Shown: in pieces, positions 1-8,166 of the stretch | Layout of the letters: each line of letters starts with the position of its first letter | Numbering within the stretch: position 1 is the stretch's first letter | DNA from: Candidatus Competibacteraceae bacterium | Lineage (GTDB): Bacteria; Pseudomonadota; Gammaproteobacteria; Competibacterales; Competibacteraceae | Assembly: GCA_003989065.1 (NCBI GenBank) | Contig: RXIW01000041.1 | Coordinates: forward strand, 1-33,673 | DNA: 33,673 bases | Reading direction: 5' to 3' | Notes under the pieces: generated by a model | Databases searched by the model: none | What the model was told of the DNA's origin: nothing | Seen by the model: the letters and a program-made list of their open reading frames with translations, nothing else | Translations under genes and position numbers: made by a program

Positions 1-1118
1 ATCGGCGCCTGGGCCGACGCCTTGGCCAGCCAGCCCTGCGCCAAGTCGAAATTGCCGGCCTGATAGGCGGCCCAGGCCAATCGGTCGGCGTCCTCGACCG
101 GCGCATCCACGGTCTTGAAGCTGTCCAGCCAGGCCGCCACCTTGGCATCACCCTTCAACAGACTGGCGGACACCAGGTAACCGGTTACCAGACGGCGCGC
201 GGTCGGGTTCTGCGCGCAGGCGGTGCGGGCATTGGCATCGGCATCGGCGGCGGCATGGCGCGTTGCCAGCAACAGCGAAATCGGTGCAGCGGGATCGCCA
301 GCCTCCAGTTGTACGCGGAACAGTTCCAGCGCCGGAGCGTAGTGACCCTGCTTGAGCGCCAGTTGGGCCTCCCAGCCGAGACTGGCGGCAGCCAGCCCAA
401 GCGGATCGGGGAAACCCTGCTGCGCCAGTTCGCGAGTCTGCTGGAACCAGCGCAGCGCCTCGCTGGGGTTATCGCCGAGATAGCTGCGACCCAGCATGTA
501 GGCGGCCCAGACCGATCGCTGCCGGCGTTGCTCGGGTGGCCGGTTTAGCAGATCTTGCCAGGCTTGCCGGGCTGCGGCGGTCTGTTTGCCGTGATAGGCA
601 ATAGCGCCGCGCAGATAATCGGCAAATTCGCCCGGCAACCCCTCGGGAACGGCCAGCGCTGCCGTCAATACGATTTCCGGTGGCCGCGTGGCGTCGGTCA
701 TGCCGCTCCACAGTTGTTCCTCCCGCGCTACCACCTTCTGGGCGTGCTCCGCCAGCGCTCGCCGCACCGCGCCATAGTCGGCCAGAATCTTGTCCCGCTT
801 GGCGGGATCGGGCTGGATCGCCGTCAGCGCTTGAGTCAGCTGTTCCAGGTCGATGGCTTCGGTCTGCGCCACCTGGGCATTGCCCAGCGTATCGCCCTCA
901 GTCATGGCCGGAGCGACAGCGCGGAATGGCGGCGGATACGGCGTCGGCACCCGTTTGGCTTCGTAGGCGAAGGTGGAGTAAGGCAGCTCGAGAAAGGCGG
1001 CATCGTTCTCGATCAGGATGCGGCTGGGTAGGAATGGACCACAGGCGAAAGCCACGGATAGGGGCGCGAGCGGAATCGTCATGCCCAGCAGGACGTGCAG
1101 ACAGCGAAGTTGCGACAT
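1..1118 (-). CDS. Secreted TPR-like protein, C-terminus beyond window
   Basis: The minus strand reads open from an ATG at 1118 to the window edge, giving about 372 residues with no stop, so the gene is cut by the boundary. The N-terminus is a hydrophobic export signal ending in AFAC, followed by GPFLPSRIL; Cys26 follows a small residue, so either lipidation or ordinary signal-peptidase cleavage is possible. From about residue 150 the protein is a run of Ala/Leu-rich helical pairs (YLRGAIAYHGKQTAAARQAW, YMLGRSYLGDNPSEALRWF, AYQAGNFDLAQGWLAKA), the pattern of degenerate tetratricopeptide repeats. TPR proteins of this kind act as periplasmic scaffolds, but no partner is visible. It is transcribed away from the decayed IS element just upstream. 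I do not recognise a named family and infer only an exported repeat protein. Confidence 0.72.
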   Translation of the reverse strand, partial: MSQLRCLHVLLGMTIPLAPLSVAFACGPFLPSRILIENDAAFLELPYSTFAYEAKRVPTPYPPPFRAVAPAMTEGDTLGNAQVAQTEAIDLEQLTQALTAIQPDPAKRDKILADYGAVRRALAEHAQKVVAREEQLWSGMTDATRPPEIVLTAALAVPEGLPGEFADYLRGAIAYHGKQTAAARQAWQDLLNRPPEQRRQRSVWAAYMLGRSYLGDNPSEALRWFQQTRELAQQGFPDPLGLAAASLGWEAQLALKQGHYAPALELFRVQLEAGDPAAPISLLLATRHAAADADANARTACAQNPTARRLVTGYLVSASLLKGDAKVAAWLDSFKTVDAPVEDADRLAWAAYQAGNFDLAQGWLAKASAQAP

Positions 1119-1185
1119 GGCCCGAAGTCTCCGAGGGTAAATGAGACATGGTAAATCAATAGTGGAAAAATTCTGGCAATCTGCT

Positions 1186-1687
1186 GGGGCTTTGTTGCAC
1201 AAATCAGATGAAGGCCGCCCATCCCGTTTATCGTAGCGATCAACAGGCTTGGGTATCAAAGCAGCGATGATTCTCAGTTTATCGCCAAATAGGGTTTGGA
1301 TTCGAAACATCGCCGTTTCGGCCAGACGGCGTCGAGGATACCCGCTGGCTTATTACTGGCGCTGCGGCCAATGTACCCAGGTATTTCCTAACCTCGACAG
1401 CTCAAGGTGCTGTAATCGGGCGCGCGCAGCAGCAAATGAAACACCGCGCGAATCGTCAGTACACACTGAATCGCCAAATTCGCGCACGTGTTTCGATGAT
1501 CCCCATAGCCTGTCTTCTCCGCCTCATACCACTGCGTTAAGGCGATCTCATCAAACCACGCCGTCAATAACCCACACGCGGCCAGCGCCGCGTTATATTC
1601 GCGCCAGTTCCGTATTCGATAGCTTTGCTTTTACTTGCTCATGACCCACCATATGGGGTCAGACTCGCATTCATACAACAAAACCTA
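1186..1687 (-). mobile_element. Decayed IS5-family insertion sequence
   Basis: Two 20-bp ends face each other: GGGGCTTTGTTGCACAAATC at 1186-1205 and, on the minus strand, TAGGTTTTGTTGTATGAATG at 1668-1687. They match at 14 of 20 positions and resemble the CTTTGTTGCA-type ends of IS5-family elements. Between them are recognisable N- and C-terminal pieces of an IS5-family transposase on the minus strand, but most of the catalytic core is gone. At about 500 bp it is roughly half the usual length. No clear target duplication could be identified. It is an immobile relic unless helped in trans, and the divergence of its ends suggests an old insertion. Confidence 0.75.
1272..1642 (-). pseudogene. 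IS5-family transposase remnant
   Basis: Reading the minus strand from ATG at 1642 gives M-S-K, an in-frame TAA at codon 4, then about 80 residues including YRIRNWREYNAALAACGLL, LAIQCVLTIRAVFHLLLRA and PDYSTLS, ending at TAG 1388-1390. These are the N-terminal helix and following conserved blocks of IS5-family transposases. About 20 residues normally found between LLRA and PDYSTLS appear to be missing. The peptide ETAMFRIQTLFGDKLR, typical of the C-terminus of the same family, is encoded at 1272-1319 in a different register. The DDE core between the two pieces is deleted. Nonsense codon, internal deletion and frame change together make this non-functional. Confidence 0.8.
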
Positions 1688-1889
1688 GGAAACCCATCGT
1701 GGTGGATTTGGCGACGCCCGTCGCGGTGGTGATGCCGGCTCGCTGGGCCGAAAATCACGTTTACAACGTGGACGATACTGTGGGCCGCTATTCTCGCCCA
1801 AGAAAACACAGCTTTCTGCGCCATTTGCGGGAACAACGGATGAATGCGGGACGCCTTCTCCCGGAGACAGCGAGGCGAGCGTTGCACTG
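1688..1889. other. Spacer between IS relic and cyclase gene
   Basis: About 200 bp with no recognised gene. A GTG-initiated 63-codon reading frame (1699-1890, plus) ends in TGA that overlaps the cyclase ATG as TGATG. Its product is Arg-rich and resembles nothing I know. It could be the tail of a gene cut by the IS insertion, or chance. No clear promoter was picked out. Confidence 0.35.
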
Positions 1890-4124
1890 ATGCCACCCTG
1901 GGTCCATACCCTGATCCGTACCAGCCTGAGCCTCAGCATCGTGCTGGCGCTGGTTCTGCACGCCAGCGGCTATTTTCCGCTGACACCGGTGGGACGCTTG
2001 GAAGCATTCGCATACGATGTTCGTTTGCGGTTGCTGCTGCCAGGCGGCGTTGATCCGCGTATCGTCATCGTAGACATTGACGAATCCAGCTTGCTGGAAG
2101 AAGGGCAATGGCCGTGGCCGCGCCGGCGTTTGGCGCAACTGACGGAAACGCTGTTCAACGACTACCACATCCGTCTGCTGGCGTTCGATATCGTGTTCGC
2201 CGAAGCCGAACGCGATCCGACGCTCGCTGCGCTGGATGCATCGACACAAGACGCTTTGCGCGAAAACACCGCCTTTCAACAGAAATGGGCGGTGTTGCGT
2301 TCCGAGGTGTCGGGCGATGCGCGCTTAGCCGCCGCTTTGCGCAACCGCCCGACCGTACTGGGTTACGCCTTCGCCATGCCCGATCAGCAAGGCGCGGATT
2401 TACGCATCGGGCAACTGCCGCCGCCGGTCGCTTCCATCGCGGTATTGGCCGACACCCCTAATCCTTTCGCCACCGCCACCGGTTACAGCGCCAATCTGCC
2501 ACTGCTGCAAAACAGCGCTCAAAGCGGCGGTTTTTTCAATAATCCACTGCTGGATCAAGACGGTCTGCTCCGCCGCGTGCCGCTGCTGCTGCGCTACGGC
2601 GACCAGCTTTATCCGCATCTGAGTTTGGCTGTGGTGCGAAGCTTGTTGGGAGAACCACCCCTCACTTTGATCACCGGCGCGGGTTATCACGCTGCGATGG
2701 GCGATCGGCGGGTGGAAGCGGTGCGGATCGGCGCTTTTGAAATCACCATCGACGACCAGGGCGCGGTGCTGGCGCCCTATCTGGGTCGACAGGGCAGCTT
2801 TCCCTATATCTCCGCTGGGGCCATTCTCAACCGACTGGCGGATCCGCATTTGCTGACCGGAGCCATCGTGCTGGTTGGGGCCACCGCCGCCGGCCTGATG
2901 GATTTGCGGGCAACACCGGTACAGAACGTTTATCCGGGCGTCGAAGTCAACGCTAATCTCATCGCTGGGATTCTCGATCAGCGACTTCACTACCGTCCAG
3001 CATTCAGTCGCGGGTTGGAAATCATCTTGCTGGTGTTGTTGGGCGGCTTGGGCATCGCTCTAGGTCGCTGGTCGCCGTTGGGAGCGTTGCTGGGAATGCT
3101 GACCTTGGCTGCCGCCGACGTGGCTTTGAACCTGTACGCTTGGCAAACGTGGCGAATGGTCATTCCGCTGGCCTCGACCCTGATCTTGCTGTTCCTGCTG
3201 TACGTATTGCAAAGCAGCTACGGTTATTTCGTGCAAACCCGGCGCGAACGACGTTTGGCACAACTGTTCGGCCAGTACGTGCCGCGCGAACTGGTGGCAG
3301 AGATGAGTCGACGCCCTGGTAGTTATGGGTTGGGCGGAGACAGTCGGGAAATGACGGTCCTGTTCAGCGACATTCAGGACTTTACGGCGATCTCCGAAAA
3401 TCTGGACCCGCACCAACTGACCCGGCTGATGCAATTTATCCTGACACCGCTGACCCACGCCATTCACGAACAGCGTGGCACGGTGGATAAATACATCGGC
3501 GATGCCATCATGGCGTTTTGGGGTGCGCCGCTGCCCGATTCGGATCACGCCCGTCATGCGGTAGCAGCGGCTTTAGCAATGAAAGCGCGACTGGCGGCGT
3601 TGAAACCGGACTTGCTCGCTCACGGCTGGCCACCGCTGCGCATCCGTATCGGCGTCAACAGCGGAACCATGAATGTCGGCAACATGGGTTCGGAATTTCG
3701 CGTCGCCTACACGGTGCTGGGCGATGCGGTCAATCTGGCGTCACGCTTGGAAAGCGCAGCCAGACAGTACGGCGCGACCATCGTCATCAGCGAAACCACC
3801 CGCGCCGCCGTACCGGACATCGTTTGTCGGGAACTGGACCGGGTGCGAGTCAAAGGCCGCTCGCAGCCAGTGACCTTGTTCGAGCCATTGGGTCCGGCAG
3901 AGACATCGCTCGCAGCCATCCACGAAGAATCGACGAGGTATGGGCAGGCGCTCGCTGCGTACCGTGCTCGCGATTGGGCGCAGGCGACCGTTCTATTTCA
4001 GCAGCTTGCGGCCTGTTACCCCGATCAGGCGTTGTATACACTTTATGTGAAGCGGGTTGCGGCGTTAAGCGCTGATCCACCTGCCGCCGACTGGGACGGC
4101 GTGTACACCTTGACGGAAAAATGA
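1890..4124 (+). CDS. CHASE2-domain class III adenylate/guanylate cyclase
   Basis: A 744-residue membrane receptor cyclase that makes cAMP or cGMP from the nucleotide triphosphate. An N-terminal TM (about 12-28) leads to an extracytoplasmic CHASE2 sensor (about 35-370, with VDIDESSL and FDIVFAE near its start). Three closely spaced TM segments (about 376-442) and a cytoplasmic catalytic domain (about 485-640) follow. The metal-binding aspartates are D494 (LFSDIQDFT) and D538 (YIGDAIMAFWG). Lys534 is the base-contacting Lys and Thr608 (AYTVLGDAVN) stands where class IIIa enzymes have Asp, which points to class IIIb. Transition-state residues Asn615 and Arg619 are present, so it should be active. 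A C-terminal TPR-like stretch ends in the family-typical DWDGV. It is followed after 15 nt by a FecR gene, a common pairing. The cAMP versus cGMP choice cannot be settled here. Confidence 0.93.
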   Translation: MPPWVHTLIRTSLSLSIVLALVLHASGYFPLTPVGRLEAFAYDVRLRLLLPGGVDPRIVIVDIDESSLLEEGQWPWPRRRLAQLTETLFNDYHIRLLAFDIVFAEAERDPTLAALDASTQDALRENTAFQQKWAVLRSEVSGDARLAAALRNRPTVLGYAFAMPDQQGADLRIGQLPPPVASIAVLADTPNPFATATGYSANLPLLQNSAQSGGFFNNPLLDQDGLLRRVPLLLRYGDQLYPHLSLAVVRSLLGEPPLTLITGAGYHAAMGDRRVEAVRIGAFEITIDDQGAVLAPYLGRQGSFPYISAGAILNRLADPHLLTGAIVLVGATAAGLMDLRATPVQNVYPGVEVNANLIAGILDQRLHYRPAFSRGLEIILLVLLGGLGIALGRWSPLGALLGMLTLAAADVALNLYAWQTWRMVIPLASTLILLFLLYVLQSSYGYFVQTRRERRLAQLFGQYVPRELVAEMSRRPGSYGLGGDSREMTVLFSDIQDFTAISENLDPHQLTRLMQFILTPLTHAIHEQRGTVDKYIGDAIMAFWGAPLPDSDHARHAVAAALAMKARLAALKPDLLAHGWPPLRIRIGVNSGTMNVGNMGSEFRVAYTVLGDAVNLASRLESAARQYGATIVISETTRAAVPDIVCRELDRVRVKGRSQPVTLFEPLGPAETSLAAIHEESTRYGQALAAYRARDWAQATVLFQQLAACYPDQALYTLYVKRVAALSADPPAADWDGVYTLTEK

Positions 4125-4139
4125 CTCCGGGGATCGAAC

Positions 4140-4802
4140 GTGAATCTGCGCATCAAAAACTTTTTCGTCGCCTTCGCAATATCTACATTCGCTGTTCTCA
4201 TGGTCGGGCAGGTGGAATCGGCGCCGGACGCGGTGGGCTACGTCACCCGGATTCAGGGCGAAGCCACCGTTGTGACCGCGACCGAACGCCGCGTTTTGGC
4301 GCTAGGCCATGCCCTCCACCTCGGCGACCGCATCGTGACCGGAGCCGCCGCCCGCTTGGAAGCCCGATTGCAGGACGGGACCGTTTTCACTCTGGGTGAA
4401 CACGCCGAATTTACCGTGCAACAGGTACGTGGCGCGACGCCCGACAGTGACGGCTCGACCTTCGAACTGCTCAAGGGCGTATTCCGGGCGGTGACTACGC
4501 ACACCGATTCCGGGCAGCCGCAACCATCATCGCCGTGGCAGGTGAAAACCCCGGTGGCGACCATCGGCATTCGTGGCACGGAATTATGGGGCGGCTTCAA
4601 TCTGCTCGATGCCGGATCGAACACGCTAGACGTGGTGATGTTGCAAGGCAAAGGGGTTTACGTCGAAAGCAACGGCCAACGAGTGGAATTGAATCAGGCG
4701 GGCTACGGCACCACAGTGAAAAGCGCCGACGCGGCCCCTACGCCAAGCAAGGCTTGGGCTGAGAAGAAACTTCAAGCGGCGCGGCAAACGGTGGCGTGGT
4801 GA
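4140..4802 (+). CDS. FecR-domain exported protein
   Basis: A 220-residue protein starting at GTG 4140, 15 nt after the cyclase stop and so in the same operon. An N-terminal signal or anchor (FFVAFAISTFAVLMVGQVES) precedes a FecR domain from about residue 35 to 190: YVTRIQGEATV, LHLGDRIVTGAAARLEARL, DGTVFTLGEHAEFTV, then TPVATIGIRGTELW and VMLQGKGVYV. FecR domains are small beta-rich periplasmic modules. In iron uptake they relay signals to sigma factors, but in cyclase operons they have no fixed role. No sigma factor or TonB receptor gene is nearby, so iron regulation is unlikely. I infer a periplasmic partner or ligand-sensing accessory of the CHASE2 sensor. Confidence 0.85.
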   Translation: MNLRIKNFFVAFAISTFAVLMVGQVESAPDAVGYVTRIQGEATVVTATERRVLALGHALHLGDRIVTGAAARLEARLQDGTVFTLGEHAEFTVQQVRGATPDSDGSTFELLKGVFRAVTTHTDSGQPQPSSPWQVKTPVATIGIRGTELWGGFNLLDAGSNTLDVVMLQGKGVYVESNGQRVELNQAGYGTTVKSADAAPTPSKAWAEKKLQAARQTVAW

Positions 4803-4842
4803 TGCGTCGCCGCCATGGCCGATTCCCGTAAAATCCTCGAAC

Positions 4843-5448
4843 CTACGTCAATACCAGGCGCGCCAACTTTTCCTTGGTCCACTGCAACTGACCGATCGCC
4901 AATTCCAGTTCGTTGACCACATCATCCTGCCCGGCGCTGCGCTGTTGTTGGGCCAGTTTATTGCGGGCCACCTCCAATTCCTCGGTAGCGCTGGCCAATG
5001 CCGTGGTCGTCCGCATCAGCCGGTCGGCGACCACTTGCGCCACGAACCGGTACAGCAAGGCATGGCAGGCATCCCGATCGGCCCGAGGCAGTTTTTGCAA
5101 CAGACTCGGATTGAGTTCCAGACAATAGCTGGGATCGACCGCGTACACCGAAGCACTGCGGGTCGCCTGGCCGAACATCGCCAGTTCGCCAAAGATCTCC
5201 CCCACCTGATCCAACACCGCCACCGGCTTCCGATTCTTCACCACCCGCGCCTTGCCCTTGAGCAGCACATACCAGCACTCGCCGGTCGTTCCCTCGGTGA
5301 TGATCGGTTCATCCGCCCCATAGAGCATCATCGAACTGGCGGTCAGAATCCGCTCGAGTACAATCCCATCGAACACTTGCAGGAGTGGCAGTCGCTTGAA
5401 CTGATCGATCAATTCCAGCAGTTCGGGACCTTCTTTGTAGACTTGCAT
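4843..5448 (-). CDS. Cyclic nucleotide-binding protein without HTH
   Basis: A 201-residue cytoplasmic protein. The start at 5448 is chosen because AGGAG lies 7 nt upstream; an in-frame extension to 5550 lacks this support. Residues about 10-130 form a CRP-type cNMP-binding beta-roll. The phosphate-binding cassette is visible as GEIFGELAMFGQATRSASV, with the Glu and Arg that contact the cyclic phosphate and ribose. Instead of a helix-turn-helix, the C-terminus is a charged, heptad-like helix (ATEELEVARNKLAQQQ and onward) likely to form a coiled coil. It therefore should not bind DNA as CRP does and may act through protein contacts. It converges on the cyclase-FecR pair with about 40 bp between, which suggests it is the receiver of the nucleotide made by the neighbouring cyclase. 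Confidence 0.88.
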   Translation of the reverse strand: MQVYKEGPELLELIDQFKRLPLLQVFDGIVLERILTASSMMLYGADEPIITEGTTGECWYVLLKGKARVVKNRKPVAVLDQVGEIFGELAMFGQATRSASVYAVDPSYCLELNPSLLQKLPRADRDACHALLYRFVAQVVADRLMRTTTALASATEELEVARNKLAQQQRSAGQDDVVNELELAIGQLQWTKEKLARLVLT

Positions 5449-5571
5449 GACAGGGCTCCTACCAAAGTTTGGCGCGTTGATCGGGGTCACCCGTCCGTTC
5501 CGCGCCCGCGCGATCGACTGGGCGGAGGCTGGGTCTCGCTGATTCCACACCCTTCATTATCACAGGAAAAT

Positions 5572-6495
5572 TCATGGGGAGATCGGTTTCTTCCCGGCAT
5601 CGCAGACCAGGGCTTTTTGCAGCATATCGATGAAGGCGCGGGTCTTGGCTGGCATTAGGCGACGACCGGGAAACACCGCCCAAGCCGGACCCGGCGGCAG
5701 ATGCCAATCCGGCAGCACCCGACGCAGTTCTCCACGGTGGACTCTGGGCGTCGCAAAACAATCCGGGGCGGCGGCGATACCGGCTCCAGCCCGCGCCAGA
5801 CGCAGCAACAACTCTGGAGAATTGGCCTTGACCCGTCCCGGTGGCGCGCCTTCCCAGCGCTGCGCACCCTGGCTCAGCGTCCAACCGATCACCTCGCCAT
5901 CGCGTCCCAATAGATGTACGGCATCGTGGTGCATCAGATCGTCCGGCGAGGTCGGATCGCCGCGTTCGGCCAAATAATTCGGCGAGGCGTAGAGACCGCT
6001 CGGCAACACGGCGATGCGCCGCGCAGCCAGCAGCGCATCGTCGGGCAAATCCCCCATGCGCACGGCGATATCGAAATTTTCTCCCAGCAAATCCACCCGC
6101 CGCGGCGACAGATCCAGCTCCAATATCACCGCCGGATGCAAGGCAGCGAACGCCGCCAGCATATCCACCAGCATCAGATTGGCGAAATCGCTCGGCATCG
6201 ACACCCGTAAGCGACCACTCGGGCGGGCCTGGCGACACTCGGCCAACGCCTGCGCCGCATCGACCTCTACCACGATCTGTCGGGCATGCTCCAACAACCG
6301 CTCGCCGAACTCGGTGAGGGCCAGGCGACGAGTGGTGCGCAACATCAGGCGCTCGCCCAGTTGCTCTTCGAACTGGGTCATGCGGCGCGATACCGTGGAT
6401 TTGGGCAAGCCCATCCGCTCGGCGGCCCGGCTGAAGCTGCCGGCCTCGGCGACACGGGCGAAGATCAACAAATCATTGGGGTCGAATTGTTCCAT
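5572..6495 (-). CDS. LysR-family transcriptional regulator
   Basis: A 307-residue LTTR. The winged HTH occupies residues 1-60 (LLIFARVAEAGSFSRAAERM, then GLPKSTVSRRMTQFEEQLGERL and RTTRRLALTEFG). The rest is a two-lobed effector-binding domain with the usual GRLRVSMPSDFA opening. It is divergent from azoR with a 94-bp gap, the classic arrangement in which an LTTR controls the neighbouring gene and itself. The sequence class is the one often placed next to quinone or azo-reductase and pirin genes, so the likely effectors are electrophiles or quinone-like compounds; this is inference. No Shine-Dalgarno sequence is seen before ATG 6495; a small palindrome overlaps that position. Confidence 0.92.
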   Translation of the reverse strand: MEQFDPNDLLIFARVAEAGSFSRAAERMGLPKSTVSRRMTQFEEQLGERLMLRTTRRLALTEFGERLLEHARQIVVEVDAAQALAECRQARPSGRLRVSMPSDFANLMLVDMLAAFAALHPAVILELDLSPRRVDLLGENFDIAVRMGDLPDDALLAARRIAVLPSGLYASPNYLAERGDPTSPDDLMHHDAVHLLGRDGEVIGWTLSQGAQRWEGAPPGRVKANSPELLLRLARAGAGIAAAPDCFATPRVHRGELRRVLPDWHLPPGPAWAVFPGRRLMPAKTRAFIDMLQKALVCDAGKKPISP

Positions 6496-6589
6496 ATACG
6501 GAATGATATTATCCGATTTAACGGCTTCTATCCCACCAACAACACTAATAAAGTACGCCTCAGTTCAACGATCACTCTGAGGAAAAACC
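6496..6589. promoter_or_regulatory. Divergent LysR/azoR control region
   Basis: Two dyads stand out. CGGA-N9-TCCG at 6499-6515 lies immediately upstream of the LysR start codon, where binding by the regulator would block its own transcription or translation. CCTCAG and CTGAGG (6558-6563 and 6577-6582) form a 6-bp stem with a 13-nt loop. The right arm contains the start of the azoR Shine-Dalgarno (GAGGA at 6579-6583, 6 nt before ATG 6590). The stem may be an operator half-site pair or an RNA hairpin that limits ribosome access. Neither has been tested. Confidence 0.5.
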
Positions 6590-7195
6590 ATGAACATCCT
6601 GCAAATCAACGGTAGCGCTCGCCATGAAGGCGCCAACTCCACCCGCATCGCCAACGCCATCACCGCGCGACTGCAAGCGCAGCACCCGGAAGCGCGACTG
6701 ACCCTGCGCGACCTGGCGCTCCAGCCTCATCCGGTGCTCGACGAAACGGCGCTAGGCGCTTTGTTCACGCCGGCCGAGCAACGTACACCGGCCCAGGCGG
6801 CCCGAGTGGCACTCGACGATGCCCTGATCGCCGAAGTTCAGGCGACCGACATCCTGGTGCTGGGCGTGCCGATGTACAACTTCAGCATATCGGTGCAGCT
6901 CAAGAACTGGATCGACGCCATTTCCCGCGCCGGCGTCACCTTCCGCTACACCGCTCAGGGACCGGAAGGCTTGCTCAAGGGCAAGACCGTCTACATCGCA
7001 TTGGCCCGTGGCGGTCGCCATCGCGGCACTGCTGCCGACACCCAAGCGCCGTACCTGAAAACCGTGCTGGGTTTTCTGGGCATGACCGATGTGCATTTCA
7101 TCTATGCCGAAGGTCTGAACATGGGTCCGGAAGCGGCCACGCAGGGCTTTGCCGAGGCGGAAGCGGATCTCGACGCGGCGCTGCCGCAAACATGA
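6590..7195 (+). CDS. azoR: FMN-dependent NADH:quinone/azo reductase AzoR
   Basis: A 201-residue flavodoxin-fold cytoplasmic enzyme, the usual AzoR length. It reduces quinones and azo bonds with NADH through bound FMN. The N-terminal phosphate-binding loop [17 protein letters not shown], the flavin-contacting [19 protein letters not shown] with the following [15 protein letters not shown], and ALARGG all match the family. GAGGA sits 6 nt before the ATG. It is divergent from a LysR gene and followed on the same strand by a pirin gene, so quinone or electrophile stress response is the likely job. Confidence 0.94.
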   Translation: MNILQINGSARHEGANSTRIANAITARLQAQHPEARLTLRDLALQPHPVLDETALGALFTPAEQRTPAQAARVALDDALIAEVQATDILVLGVPMYNFSISVQLKNWIDAISRAGVTFRYTAQGPEGLLKGKTVYIALARGGRHRGTAADTQAPYLKTVLGFLGMTDVHFIYAEGLNMGPEAATQGFAEAEADLDAALPQT

Positions 7196-7230
7196 ATCAG
7201 GCGTTCAACTTCACTATCAGGAGCGCAGCC

Positions 7231-8106
7231 ATGACGAATACCTTCTTGCCATCCGAAGCGATCCAGCATCCCCGCCCCATAGAGCGCTTGGTCGTCGGTA
7301 CGGCCACCTCCGACGGCGCTGGGGTGAAATTGACCCGCGTGGTGGCGCAATCGCTGCAACGGCGGCTCGATCCCTTCCTGATGCTGGACGCCTTCGGCAG
7401 CCAGAACCCGGATGATTACATCGCCGGCTTTCCCGATCACCCGCACCGCGGTTTCGAGACCATCACCTACATGCTCGCTGGCCGGATGCGGCATCGCGAC
7501 AGCGCCGGTCACGAAGGTTTACTCGAAAACGGCGGGGTGCAGTGGATGACGGCGGGGCGCGGGGTGATCCATTCCGAGATTCCCCAACAGGAAAAAGGCG
7601 TAATGGAGGGCTTCCAGCTTTGGCTGAATCTGCCCGCCCGCGATAAAATGAGCGCCCCTTGGTACCGTGATTTCACGGCGGCCGAACTGCCGGGCTTCGT
7701 GACCGAGGCCGGCGTAGCGGTCACGGTGATTGCCGGCGCGAGCCATGGCGTCACCGGCGCGGTGACCCGCGCGACGACCGCTCCGCTGTACCTGGACCTG
7801 CATCTGCCGGCCGGGAGCCGCTTCACTCAGACGCTGCCGGTCGGACACAATGCGTTCGTCTATGTATATCGCGGCGCGGTCGAAATCGCCGGACGTTCGG
7901 TCTCGACCCAGCATCTGGCCATTCTCGCCAATGACGAGCAGGCCGACGGCGTGGTCATCGAGGCCACTTCGGATGCGAAGGTATTGTTGATCGCCGGCCA
8001 GCCCTTGAATGAGCCGATCGCGCAGTACGGTCCGTTCGTGATGAACACGGAACAGGAGATCTACCAGGCCCTGAACGACTTTCGCGAGGGCCGCCTAGTC
8101 ACCTGA
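7231..8106 (+). CDS. Pirin-family protein
   Basis: A 291-residue bicupin. ATG 7231 is preferred because AGGAG lies 7 nt upstream; an ATG at 7192 overlapping the azoR stop would add 13 residues. The N-terminal cupin carries the pirin metal site in FPDHPHRGFETITYML (two His) and in MTAGRGVIHSEIP (His and Glu). The second cupin is more degenerate, as usual. Bacterial pirins bind iron and some, such as YhhW, have quercetin 2,3-dioxygenase activity; others act through protein contacts. Its place 35 nt behind azoR and opposite a LysR regulator suggests a shared response to redox-active aromatic compounds. Confidence 0.93.
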   Translation: MTNTFLPSEAIQHPRPIERLVVGTATSDGAGVKLTRVVAQSLQRRLDPFLMLDAFGSQNPDDYIAGFPDHPHRGFETITYMLAGRMRHRDSAGHEGLLENGGVQWMTAGRGVIHSEIPQQEKGVMEGFQLWLNLPARDKMSAPWYRDFTAAELPGFVTEAGVAVTVIAGASHGVTGAVTRATTAPLYLDLHLPAGSRFTQTLPVGHNAFVYVYRGAVEIAGRSVSTQHLAILANDEQADGVVIEATSDAKVLLIAGQPLNEPIAQYGPFVMNTEQEIYQALNDFREGRLVT

Positions 8107-8166
8107 CGCCAAGGGATCAACCGTTTCCCTACCACCACTCGGTCATACGAGTTTGCAAGAGTATCC

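Noticed and set aside
4140..4802. FecR protein as part of an iron-uptake regulatory system
   Set aside because: No ECF sigma factor or TonB-dependent receptor gene is nearby, and it is in an operon with a cyclase.
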